From the NCBI RefSeq assembly GCF_000003605.2, contig NW_003114956.1:245566-290765 (forward strand): 45,200 nucleotides of DNA. The letters are read 5' to 3'. The position numbers and the translations under genes were made by a program. The notes under the pieces are model-generated. The model ran no database searches. It had not been told where the DNA came from and saw only the letters and a list, made by a program, of their open reading frames with translations. Positions 13,201-23,755 of the stretch are shown piece after piece. Every line of letters starts with the position of its first letter. Within the stretch, counting starts at the first letter, position 1. The DNA comes from Saccoglossus kowalevskii (taxonomy: Eukaryota; Hemichordata; Enteropneusta; Harrimaniidae).

Positions 13201-16200
13201 ATAATTATGGGGTGCTTTGAAACGGATCCGTGGGTATAATTAGGGCAAAATGGCAGCCAAAATTACAATGTAGTATGCTAATCCGATCAAAGCCAGTTAC
13301 ATCAGGGTGCTCAAAATGTGACAATTACAATGTTTATATCAGTTATTGTTTATTGGGTTTAATGAGAAAATTAAGCATTAGTTTACCAAGTGGGCAGAAA
13401 TTGAAATTACCCATGGCATAGTGTAGCTCTCCTCTGTTTTAAATCAGCTGCCAGATTTTCAGGTACATACAGTATGTTACATGCTGTGAGCATTTTTTAA
13501 ATGGATGCTATAATTATTCAAAAGAACCTATTAAAAAACAATCAAAGTTGCAGCCATTTTCTTTTCAACCCATCAATGTATTAAACAACTTAGGGGGTCA
13601 AATATTTAGTCATGATGGAGGCCTGAAAATTATGTTTTTAGACCAAATTTTTGCTTCTACCAGAAATACTGGATCGGATACCCAAAATTTTTATTAATTG
13701 AAATAAAAGAGCTAAATTCGCTGAGTATTTTATTAAATTTTAAAAGAAATCTGACGAAAACTTTTCTAGATTTAGTAAGGAGAGTAACATATATTAACAA
13801 ACAATTAACCTTGTTATCTTTTAAAATTGCAATTTTGCCCAATGATGTGAAAAATACTGCACGAATTAGTATTTCATTGACCAATTGTCAATTTGAGACA
13901 ATAAAAATGATGATAAACTGTGTTGATGGTCACTTGTATAAAACTTTTATCACAATGTATACACATTTTGTGTCACTTTTTGTCACAAAGTAACTCAGTA
14001 ACCACAAGTTTTTATATTGAATTTAGCAATATTATAATGATTGCAAACTGCATGGAAAGTTTCATGAAAATCTGGCGAAAAATTTTAAAGGGAGCCAATT
14101 ACCTCAATAGTGAGAGGAAGAGGAATAATATGTCTTGGTGTAGGTAAACTGTGATTCTTTTTTAATATGCCATATACCATGTAACAATAGGAAAATTAGA
14201 GGAAGCGTGATACAAAGTATATTCAAAGTTCAGTAAAAGAATATCACTAGTAGCAATACATGTTGCTGGCAACAAGGTACACTAGACAAGAACAGGCAGA
14301 CACGAAGACAGACAATGTACAAATTAAGCATGATGGATGGACTGTTGTTTGTGGTTTGTTAACACATTTCTCCAATAATGCAGACTATTCCAAAGCGCTT
14401 ACTTGTCCAGTGGTGTCATCAGCTTTGGTTGCTAGGATACAATGATCACCATATGCAGTCACAGAAATCAGGTTCTTCACATATTTAATGTATCTCTGGA
14501 GGAAATAAACCACCAGCATTGTATTAACAAACAAATATACTATTTTAGTTTATGACTTTTTTGTCAAATTTACCTTAATGTGCTTTAATATGTATAAATT
14601 TGGACTGTGCATGATACTTACATTTTTTACAGAAGTGTACATAGGTCAAGTAATTAATATTAAATAATTAAATTTGAAACTTTTCAACTTTCAATTAATA
14701 CTAATCAAATTTAAATTTGATATGAAATTGTAACTTTAGTGATTATAAGAGGGCACATTTTATGAGTAAAAGCAATTTTGTTTTGGTAAGTAATCATATG
14801 TTCAAGACAGAAATTTGCTGTTTCCTAACACCGCTATAGTCTTATATACTACAGCTTTGTAACTGCAACCTTGGTTAAGATCGCTATTACTAGCCATATT
14901 TGTTTTTTGTATCATGTTCTATTTTCTACATTTTTGCGAGTGTCCGAAAATGTGGATCATAATTTGTTGTAGTCCTTTGCAAGTTTTGTTTGTATTGACT
15001 TGTGTGTACTAAGCTTTTTGTGTAATAGGTAGACTCTTGTAAACCACCACAAGCCTGGAAAGTTCAGACATTATCGGTTTTGTTGTCATGATCAAAGTCC
15101 TGAATTTGAACGCTACACTTGACCAACTTTAACCAATATGTTGTTACAATCTACATAAATCAATGTGAGCAGTTAACAATCTCCAGCAGTTTGCAGTCTC
15201 CATGGAGTGTGGAATTATGAGAATAATTGTACAGCAGTAATAGTAAGACTATAACGGTACTATAGTTATAAGGTAATGATTCCAGCAGCCATTGATTTGA
15301 TTTGAAATAAGTGTTGTCTGTAGACCATAGACTCACAACAATGAAGCGCCCTCTTTAAACCGGCTGAAACTATCGAAATAAGAAAGTAGTCACTGCACAC
15401 ATAAATAATAAGTATACAAGTTTTAGAGATGTAGTAACAAAAATTTAATTTAATTACACTATGCACATCACAAGTTTTTTTTTTTTATACATTTATCATT
15501 AGGTTGAAGAGATTTTATCTTTTCATCACTTTGTCACATAACACAAACCGAGTACCTTTTTGTGACGAATCAAAGCCCACTTAGCATTCTAGAAAATGAC
15601 ATGTAAAATATTTTAACAAATGTATTCTGTATTAGAGATGAGTAATCTTTTCATTCCAAGCAATGACAATGACATACTGCCATTATGATCTTTGAAGAAT
15701 CAAATGTACATACACGGTGTGAAATGTTATGCATGCACACATCAATCACATAGCTGGAAAATCAACTGTGTCTCATTTTCAGGTATTTTGGTATTATCTC
15801 AGTTTTTACACAATTTTGTACATTGAGCTTACAAATGCTACAAACTGAATTAAATAAAAATATAGAATGTGAGACACACTAAATAAAAATAAATAATATT
15901 GATGCATAAATATTACACTTCAATTTTTTTGTAATTTTTCAACTTGTCCTTTTATGTGTACTCTGAAGGATAGTTAAATACAGACTGAATTAAGTGAATA
16001 AGGACTTGTTTCGATTTGATTTGATTTGATCTGCACTAAATGAAAAAAAAACAATACATAGAAGAATACAGATAATATTTTCACTTACCTCAGTGTTCTT
16101 GGTGTCCCAGAAGACAACACAATGTTCAGGCCTTTCTGGTTTCGTGAACGCATACACTACGGTATTCGCACAGTAACCCCACTTGTATTTAGGACGGATA

Positions 16201-19200
16201 TTTGCAAAGTAGATGAAACTATCCACAGCCAATGCAATACGCAGACCACCACCTTCCCACGAACAAGACAGCATCTGTTTTCCAGGGACTTTCAGAGTTC
16301 TCAGATGCTATGACACAAAATATAATCATGTCATGAGAATATCATTGTTAGCAATACAGTTAGGTATTCAGTCAAGTGATTCAAAATTGGTATGAGTTTG
16401 ACAAGCAACTATAAATAAATTATTTTAGAAGCAAAATTGACATTTACATGAGTAATGATGCAAACCTCATACTTCAAGTGATTAATTAGACTTTATGTAA
16501 CAGTTCACATCATATACTTGTTGAGTAAGGGCTAGCCAAATTGTGAACCAGATTTATTTGTAACAGGATTAAATTATGTCAACCCAGATGACGGCATATA
16601 GAACTGATTGACCAATCACATCATACTACCGGCACTTTGTTATGCACATTTTATGACTTATTAGTTCTGTATTATGTAAGTTTATCATGATTAACAAAAT
16701 TGCCATTCACCCATTTTGACTAGAGTGGATTATTACTTTAAAATACTTTATTCTAGCTGGAATTAATTTTCACTGAAAAGGCTTTTTGGGTGTTTTGTAT
16801 GGAATTTATTTTCACTGATTTTTGGTGAGTTGAATGTAAAATTTAGGAAAACAAGTATATTCGCTGGATTTTATTTCTTCCTTCAGTGAAAATAGAGAAA
16901 ATTAAGTATTTTATAGTAGTCAGATTAAGCTCAAATATTCACATAGCTTCATAAGTCTTTCACAAATCTTGACAAAACACGTTTTAAAAAATAATACCTC
17001 GCCAAACGGTGTGTAGAACTGCACTACATTGATGTCCTTGTCTCCTTGCTGCGCTTTCTGTGACCCTGCTATGGCTAATACAGATCCAGTTTGGTTCCAT
17101 TGGATCTGAGCAACATACATTCCAGTGTCCAATAGAACTGGATCTGAGATATAACAGTAAAACATGTTACTCTAGGTAAACTTAGAAAGTACTGTAAACT
17201 TTTATATATTTGCCACAAGAAAAGATTGCCTTTCGTAAAATAAAACTGTGATATAATATGACAGAATGCCATAATCTCACCCTGATGTTTGTTGGTTATG
17301 AAAGTTATTTTCATCGAGTTGTATCCTGTGACCATATTTTCACAGGTGAAAATAATATAACTGACAATAAACCTGTGTTTGAAATTTGTCATGATCCATT
17401 TTTCTTTGCCACAACACATAAATGCACATTACGAAGAGAAAATGGCAAGCCTAACACCTAATCTGTCTCAAATTAGATGCTCCAGGTGCTTTTAATTCTG
17501 GTGTTCATTGTCTGTAACACCTGACCAAAGGATTATCCAAACTGTGTTCAACAAATTAAAATGCATGTTACAGGCTGCTTTTTAGTAAGACATGTCCTAA
17601 TTTCTTGACAAATTATGTCAGAGAGGAGTGACTGAACATAATTTGGATAGTTACTTGGGGCAAATGTCATTAGAAGAAGAGTACATGGAATAAAAAGCAA
17701 ACAGCCTCACCTACATCTGAAATATATGTTTTAGATGCGTACTTACTTTCGTCCATTTCACTTCTCATGACCTGAGCTCTGCCATTATCAAAACATAGTG
17801 CAAGACATGGACACCCAGGTTCTACGTAACCGCTGCTACCATTATACCATTCAAGGCCAGCAATCTTTACAGCACCGGTCACGTTTGTCAAACAGAACAA
17901 ACCCAACTTAGACTGAAAGTCAATGTAAGAAGTAGAAACAATCAGATGTATCACCATGGTGATGCAGCCACATCATAGGGATGCACAATTTTATTTAATT
18001 CAATGATGCACTGTATGTCAATATGATGTAGTGTATTGTCAGTACTGTCTGTGATTTGTCATACATCAGTGTGTCAGCGTGATGCACTGTGATGGGTTGT
18101 ATATTTGTATGTGTGGTTGTTGCACTGTGTACAAATATGATTCAGTTGTAGGTCAGCAGTGTTCATGTGATGCACTGTATACCAGCATGATGCACTGTCA
18201 ATGTAATACACTGTGTCTGTGATGATAGTGTGATGCATGGTATATACATCAACGTGATGCCTGTGATGTGCAGTATGTCAGCGTGATGCACTATGATGGG
18301 TTGTATATTTGTATGTGTGGTTGTTGCACTGTGTACAAATGATTCAGTTGTAGGTCAGCAGTGTTCATGTGATGCACTGTATACCAGCATGATGCACTGT
18401 CAATGTAATACACTGTGTCTGTGATGATAGTGTGATGCATGGTATATACATCAATGTGATGCCTGTGATGTGCAGTATGTCAGTGTGATGCAGTGTGTCA
18501 ATGATGCACTATATTTCAGTGTGCAGTATGTCAGCATAATGTGCTGCATGTAATTATGATCACTGTAACATGCCGTGCATGTCAGACTTCTGTAATACTT
18601 ACACAGAAGTTTCCTTGTGAGTCAAATATCTGGGTTTCACCATTAGTCATACCAAATAACAACAGTTTACCATCGGCTGACCATTCAACCTGACATAACT
18701 GCATTCCTTTTAATTCTTTACCCCATATTCTGTTGCCATCCACTGAACCAACTATTACAGCACCTATGGACAATGACAAACAAAAATGTAGATAGTTCTA
18801 TATAAAGGCCCAGTGTTGTCACTGTCATGAAAACTGAAATGATGAACTCTAGTCTAGTAAGAAGAAAACAAACGTTTAGATACGTATATTCACATGTATC
18901 AAATTCACACATCTCAGCAACCCATCTCTGTATATTTACAAAGATGAATTTTATTCTATAGTCACTATGACTTCCTGTATTTATTAAAGCAGGACAAACT
19001 GTGCATTTTTTTTTATCTTTATCGTAAACCGTGTCAGGATCCAACTTACCATCCTCGTACACAATGCATATTTTCTGTCCATCTGCATTCCACGCCATAC
19101 TTCTTACAACTGATTTATTACGATTATTAATCATCTCCTCATACCATGAACCTTAAATAAATTTAAAAAATGTAATCAAAAGGTAACAAAATATTTTCAG

Positions 19201-22200
19201 TAAACATAAATTCAAAGCACAAAAAGCTTGAATACTGAAGTGAATTTGATTTTAATATTAACTCACCTTTGTATAGCATCCAAACTATAATTAATCCATA
19301 TTGATCACTGGTTGTTAGTTTCTGGTAATGTTCATTCCATGTCACAACCTGTACGGCTCCTGTTTAGTGAAAAGGAAAAAGATTTATTCTAAGATGTATG
19401 AAGTGCAAGTAAAACTAGGGAAGTTATCATACTTGATTCTTGTTGGCACTACAGAAACTGCTAGGAGGTAGAAAGCCACTGTTACTCTGGTTTAAGTCTG
19501 CGGAACATCTACCTCAAACTATATATCCTTATCTCGGAAGTAATCACTTGAGAGTTGAAATAGCTTAAACACAGGAATTTTCAGAAATGTTTCTCTGTGA
19601 AATTGTTTCAACATCGAACAATTTTTTAATTTAAAATGGCCACGAGAGTAGAATTTATGATAAGAAAAAATCACAAAGTCATTGTTTCCATGAAAATCAA
19701 AATATTAAGATTTTGTACCGTTACTGCTTTTCAATTTCTTATAATTTTACTAGTTCAAAATTAGGAGTATACAAAAATTATTCTGATTACTGATTCATGT
19801 ATGCATTGTCTAAATCTTACCACTATGTCCTTCTAAAGATTGATTCATTGATAAATTACTTGGTGCTGCCAAACCCCTAACCTTAGCATCTTTACCTGCA
19901 ATAGAAATAATCAACATATGAGTGAAAAACAACTTTGAAAAAAATAAGAATACAATAATTCAAAAAAAAAATTTTCATTTTACAAGGAAATGTTTTTTGG
20001 GAGGAGTGAAATTATTTTTTTATCTGCTAAAATTCTGAGAAAAAATTTCTGCAGTTGCAGCTTCTAAAGAAAAGTCTGCTAATTGCACAATATATAAACA
20101 GCCATGGTCTTCAACCATTCAAACAATATGTACCGGTACATACATAAAGTATTTAATTTGTATGTGTGACCCAAATTGTATGTCTCTTACAGCAAGTCTC
20201 AGAAATATTGGGGCAGCCAATTTGCAAACTCGCTAGCTTTGGTTTTGACTAAACGGTTGGCCTTCGAATCTCGCTAGCGCTGTCTTGTTGTCACGCCCAC
20301 TTTGGGTGAATCTATATAACAGTAGGGACCCTGGTAGGGACGATTGTCATACTTTAGAAGCTAGTCAGCGACGGCCTTACAGTTGGATGGCGATTTCGCT
20401 TTCAAATATACCAGAGAAAGTGTTCTATGTTCTTCGTGTAATGAAGTGATGTCGAATTTTATTAGCGGTTGCCCCAACGAATTGTTTGGATGTGAAAGTT
20501 TGTTTTCTCCCTGATTTGTAGGAATCTGTTTCTCAACTTGTCTCTTTATTTAGTTTCAATCAGTGTTCAAGATGGCTACCCCCATATATATGGTAAATAT
20601 CAGTGGATTGTATGTCAGCTGACTGTGGATATTCTCAGACTTACCAGGAAAACTACGTATACATTATTACCCCTCGCAAAACAAATCATTCAGGGGAATC
20701 CAAACATGTACCTGGCTACGTACGTAAAAGCATTCTATGTCCCCTAATGCAATATAGGCTCGCCCAGAGTGGACGTGACCAAGACAATTCCTTAGTGAGT
20801 TTGCAAATTGGCTGCCCCAATACTTCTGAGACTTGCTGTAACCCCTCAAAGCACCAAAGTCCAATTCAGGCTCATTTACAAAATAGTTTCATTTATAGTC
20901 TGCTTTTTTCTACATAAAAAGTTACGAAAATTTTAATTTTTTTTGATCAAAAAACTAGAAGCAATGTCACATTTTGTCTGTTTGGTCCAAAAGTAAGAAT
21001 GAATTCAGTGAAAATCACAGAAAATGTGAACAAATTTACCCATATTTGAGCAGGAAAAAAATCAATCCCTCAAAGGGTTAATGTTTTTAAGATTTATAAA
21101 GCAACTCACTTTGCTGTGTTTCCAGTTTAAGTACTTTAAGTAATCCATCTTCTCCACCGCATGCAATGTAGCCCTGTTCTCTGTTCCATGAAACACACTT
21201 CAATTTGGTGTTGTTAGGTATGGCAATCTGTGAAAGTTAAATGACAAAAACAACTGAAGGTCAAAATGTGCAAATGAATTCTACAGGTATACATGAAATG
21301 TGGTGTTGGGCATTGAGGCTACAGTCATGTAACAGTGATTGAAATACAGTGTGTAACCATCATGAACAGTGTGTACAGGTATGTTGGTTTTGAGAATTAC
21401 ATCCACAAAACTTTAATATATAGTGTAACATACCTCAAATATTGTTAATAAACTTTGTTTAGAAATGTGTTAATTTATCATACTCATTTAGCCCTTGCAG
21501 CATTTTGTGATTATGGTATTTCTGGAACCATACAATGTGTGGTTCTCTATGTGTCACACAAAACTAAGCACAGGGGAATTACATCTATTACTATTGTAAC
21601 TTTTTTGCACCATTGACTTTTGGTTTAGCAGCAGAGGTCAATTATATATGCATATTGAGCAGCCTTAATTTTTTTATTTTTGTACTGGCATAGGTACAGG
21701 ACTATATGCACAGTTCAGAGTGAACTTGAGTATTTTGAGCCTTATGTAAGCAAAATTCTTATAAATCTAGTGTAGTTAAAACAAACACCTGATCAGTCTC
21801 AGTCAAGTTACAACCATATTGTTTTTCCATTTGGAAAAATAGCAAATCTCAATACTTGTCATTGTCAGACAGCCACAGCTCTAATCGAATGCACCTTGTG
21901 ATTGGCCTTCATTTGGCCCAATTACGAAATCCTTAGTCACTAACAGACATGACATATAAACAATGTTTTGAGACACATTTGTTTACATTGGCCACAGGTA
22001 TGCTGATTTTCCTTACTAAAAATATACAAAAAAGGCAGCATTCAAAAACAGGTTGTCCAGTGCAACTTTTCTCAACACCTTATTGAAGCTACCACTGTAT
22101 AATTAGAAATTAGCTTATATTCTGATCAGGAAAATTATACCATTATTTATTATTTATCACAACAAAAAAAGGAACTGCAAATTATTTTTTTCCTAACACC

Positions 22201-23233
22201 TAGTTTAGAGATCCATTTTTCACCACGAGGTAAAGGGTTGACATTAGCTTTTAAACTCACTTTCCAAAATGTATGTTGCCTATATATTTACTATAGGCTG
22301 TTTCTTGTAAGGTAAGTCACTATTCAGTTGTCTGAATGGCAATTTTACTTGTATTTCGCTATAGAACTACCTAACTGCTGTAATTTCGGTTTTGTTTTTC
22401 CCTTTCAAGTATGTGTGGGATTTATTTAGTATAAATAATTTTTTTTTAAATTTTTCCTGCAATTTTTTTCTTGGCAGCTACATGTTTTTTTGTTTTTTTT
22501 TCAAATTCTAATGATCAACCCCCATAAATAGCATATAGGAATAATATCGGAAATATTTGTACCTTTCAGAGAGCATCGAGGCATACTAATTGGGAAAATC
22601 AAAGCAATTTCATTTGATGCCAACATAAATAATCTATTTCATAGAGATTCATAACAATTTCGTCCAATATCAACATTGTATTTAAGTTACATGTGTTTGG
22701 AAATTTTAAAACCTCACAGCATAAACACAAATAATATTATTATATTCTTAGTTCAAAACTATTGCATTTCTAATTAATTTTAATGTTTTTCAAATAAAAG
22801 GCGTTTTTTAACCTTGAGTAGTTAAAACTTTCTTTCACTTTTAGCTCAAAATCAGAGACAGTTTAATTTTGCTTGTTCAGTATTATTCGCATGTCATTTC
22901 TAAGTAAGAGTATTCAACCAGTGTCATGGGACATTTCTATTTATTTGCTATAATTTGGGTTAAAACAGTAAATTTAACTTTAACTTAACGACCTTTGTCT
23001 GAAAAGACAGGTCAAAATTTTAGATATTTTGAAAAAATTACCAGCAAATTGAATCTGAATTACTGATGTAGTTTGTTGACAATAATATTATAGACAACAT
23101 CACTGAACAACTTGTCTATGGATTTGAATGGACTGCTTCCCTGACGACTGCCGAATTATTGAGTTTTCTGACGATCATTTCGATATTACAGGATAAAACT
23201 TTGCCATACCTTTTTACTTAAGTAGATAAACAT
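1273..23233 (-). CDS. WDR35: WDR35 / IFT121, intraflagellar transport complex A subunit (3' part beyond window)
   Basis: Peripheral IFT-A subunit that works in retrograde ciliary transport and in delivery of membrane proteins to cilia. Nineteen coding exons, given in transcript order: 23233-23210, 21227-21110, 19895-19821, 19359-19267, 19151-19050, 18763-18603, 17912-17747, 17143-16998, 16307-16089, 14495-14403, 12757-12737, 11225-11165, 10577-10363, 9923-9760, 6612-6402, 5262-5134, 2626-2538, 2188-1985, 1552-1273. All junctions are GT-AG, phases agree, and the sum is 2,571 nt (857 codons). The start MFIYLSKK followed by [15 protein letters not shown] matches the vertebrate N terminus almost exactly. 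Two WD40 beta-propellers cover roughly residues 1-650 ([39 protein letters not shown]), followed by the start of the TPR-like solenoid ([32 protein letters not shown]). The last exon ends at LLP with donor GTATGT. About 300 further residues, including the C-terminal cysteine-rich part, must lie left of position 1. Exon edges are my own reading. Confidence 0.96.
3078..4124. mobile_element. Non-autonomous TA-flanked element, about 1.05 kb
   Basis: The left end reads TATCGTAATAAATTAATTCG; the right end, read on the other strand, is TACCGTAAAAATTTGATTAA followed by TTCGCG, an imperfect inverted repeat. The motif TTAATTCGCGCAC recurs at 3090, 4018 and 4051, so the right end contains subterminal direct repeats. 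No open reading frame of note lies inside. It occupies much of the WDR35 intron 2627-5133. Confidence 0.5.
4545..5117. repeat. Composite repeat with 151-bp direct duplication and terminal hairpin
   Basis: A segment starting ACAAAATCCATCTG at 4691 recurs 151 bp later at 4842 with few changes (GAGAAATGCTTG, TAGCACAAAAATGG, GCCATTCGGCC). The right part holds a run of GCACG/ACACAC units and ends in AGTCCCCGTTTTCGGAC, then GTCCGAACAGGGGACT, a hairpin at about 5081-5115. This looks like an interspersed repeat end. The minus-strand open frame across it is produced by the duplicated non-coding sequence. Confidence 0.6.
5565..6291. mobile_element. Family B palindromic MITE interrupted by another element
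   Basis: The left part (5565-5669) starts TACTGTAGAATACTTTATTT and has ATTTATTTTCGCTGAAAAG. The right part (6191-6291) is its inverse, ending AAAATAAAGTATTCCACATTA. Compared with the copies at 16734 and 34315, the two parts should be contiguous; about 520 bp of unrelated DNA is inserted between them. It lies in the WDR35 intron 5263-6401. Confidence 0.75.
5670..6190. mobile_element. Family C element nested in the family B MITE
   Basis: The insert has inverted ends: AGGGGAGGCAAGGGGGG at 5671-5687 and CCCTTGCCCCCCCTCT at 6172-6187. It is flanked on both sides by TATA, consistent with a TA or TATA target duplication. The interior is T-rich with repeated TTACGTTGTACG-type units (about 6070, 6123 and 6153) and no coding sequence. 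Confidence 0.65.
6900..8990 (-). mobile_element. DIRS-like tyrosine-recombinase retrotransposon relic (gag?/RT fragments)
   Basis: A block of higher-GC sequence in a WDR35 intron, broken by stops and frameshifts. On the minus strand, 7219-7629 contains [17 protein letters not shown], the N-terminal part of a DIRS/Ngaro-type reverse transcriptase. 6947-7222 contains [20 protein letters not shown], the conserved segment after the catalytic core. The two are in different frames and separated by a stop near 7222. The segment between them, which should carry the catalytic Asp pair, is missing, so this is a deleted and inactive copy. Minus-strand reading frames at 8091-8830 may be gag remnants but I do not recognise them. 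No RNase H or recombinase domain remains. Edges are approximate. Confidence 0.75.
10005..10275 (+). mobile_element. tRNA-derived SINE
   Basis: TAGCATAGTGG at 10011-10021 resembles a pol III A box, and AGTTCAAATCC at 10054-10064 a B box, spaced as in a tRNA. The cloverleaf is not intact and a non-tRNA body follows (about 10080-10275), so this is a SINE rather than a tRNA gene. It lies in the WDR35 intron 9924-10362. The 3' edge is uncertain and no second copy is in the window. Confidence 0.6.
10578..11164. other. WDR35 intron without recognisable content
   Basis: AT-rich intronic sequence; I see no repeat or exon in it. Confidence 0.6.
11226..12736. other. WDR35 intron without recognisable content
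   Basis: AT-rich; no clear element boundary or coding sequence was seen. Confidence 0.55.
12737..12757 (-). other. WDR35: 21-nt WDR35 micro-exon (DPDSPTQ)
   Basis: A candidate 21-nt exon lies between the exon ending in ...DDTTGQ (14403) and the exon starting YVLVLCN (11225). It is preceded on the minus strand by a T-rich tract ending TTACAG and followed by GTAGAC. It is phase 0 on both sides, so including or skipping it keeps the frame. Human WDR35 has extra residues at the same place; from memory, the two human isoforms differ by a small exon here. It could be a cassette exon. The reading is supported by splice sites and frame only, not by protein conservation. Confidence 0.65.
12758..14402. 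other. WDR35 intron, simple sequence only
   Basis: Contains a short (TTTG)n run near 12843-12860 and otherwise AT-rich unique sequence. Confidence 0.55.
14496..16088. other. WDR35 intron, simple sequence only
   Basis: (GATTT)n-like tracts near 15295 and 16012-16030; nothing else recognised. Confidence 0.55.
16734..16918. mobile_element. Family B palindromic MITE, intact 185-bp copy
   Basis: Starts TACTTTAAAATACTTTATTC and ends with the inverse, AAGTATTTTATAGTA. The interior has GGAATTAATTTTCACTGAAA and its inverse. It is the cleanest single copy in the window and lies in the WDR35 intron 16308-16997. Confidence 0.75.
17995..18560. repeat. Minisatellite: 204-bp unit built from TGATGCACTGT subrepeats
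   Basis: Sequence from about 18075 is repeated from about 18279 (offset 204 bp) with only a handful of differences, including a 2-bp deletion. Both units and their flanks are made of degenerate TGATGCACTGT-type motifs, so this is a higher-order repeat. It fills the WDR35 intron 17913-18602 and starts about 40 bp from the exon at 18603. Confidence 0.85.
19625..19740. repeat. Interspersed repeat shared with 40376-40500
   Basis: Shares TTTTAATTYAAAATGGCCAC, GTCATTGTTTCCATG and the following AAATAT/GAT stretch with 40376-40500 in SLC18B1. One copy lies in a WDR35 intron. The element type is unknown. Confidence 0.5.
20190..20838. mobile_element. 649-bp element with 45-bp near-perfect terminal inverted repeats
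   Basis: The left end, CAGCAAGTCTCAGAAATATT then GGGGCAGCCAATTTGCAAAC, and the inverse of the right end match over 45 positions with two mismatches by eye. TA flanks it on both sides (20188-20189 and 20839-20840), as in Tc1/mariner-type target duplication. The interior has no recognisable transposase, so this is a non-autonomous and probably recent insertion in the WDR35 intron 19896-21109. Confidence 0.9.
21228..23209. other. First WDR35 intron, no recognised content
   Basis: About 2 kb, T-rich. It separates the 24-nt first coding exon from the second. No repeat family was recognised. Confidence 0.6.
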
Positions 23234-23755
23234 TTTCTATCGTGTACTGATACCAAATATCAATAAAACACGGTGTTCGCAACAATTCACCTAGCTCCCA
23301 GCTCGTCTCACTGCTTCACCATCGCCATTTTGAAATTGGTATTTCTTCTAAATTTGCATAATCTCGCTCCAGACGTCGACGTATACAATTTTAAAGGTTT
23401 GGTAGGCAACTAGTAATAAACAATACACAAAACACATGTAATGATTGATATGCGGTTTCTTGGAGAATATTTGTTTAGTATTTCTCACCGCTACCACCAC
23501 ACAAACGAATTATTTGATACAGGACAGTTCGAGACTTCAACGAGATCACTCAACATCCGGGTATGCATCGTTCTCTTTCTCCCTAACGTGGTCACACTTA
23601 CAGGTTGTGAGTATACGACTGTCGTCAAATAATTCTTGTTTTCAATCGAATTTCGGTATTTTTTTCGCATGTTTGACACTCGTTGGAATATAATAGATTA
23701 TAATACTCGTTTTATCTCCACCAGTACCAGAACGTGACCCAAAAAAACAGCAAAA
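23234..23755. promoter_or_regulatory. Divergent promoter region between WDR35 and RPL30
   Basis: The 522 bp between the two start codons must hold both transcription starts and both 5' leaders. CGCCATTTTG at 23323-23332 is, on the WDR35 strand, CAAAATGGCG, a strong YY1-type match about 90 bp upstream of the WDR35 ATG. The RPL30 start itself sits in AAAAATGGTGGC, a related motif; YY1 (delta factor) sites near the start are known for mammalian RPL30. CTCTTTCTCCC around 23572 is a possible TOP-like pyrimidine tract for RPL30, but the exact start site is not determined. I see no TATA box placed convincingly for either gene. Confidence 0.6.

Noticed and set aside
23396..23410. RFX X-box for WDR35 in the divergent promoter
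   Set aside because: GGCAAC is a half-site but the other half (GTTTGG) mismatches the pattern at two positions.
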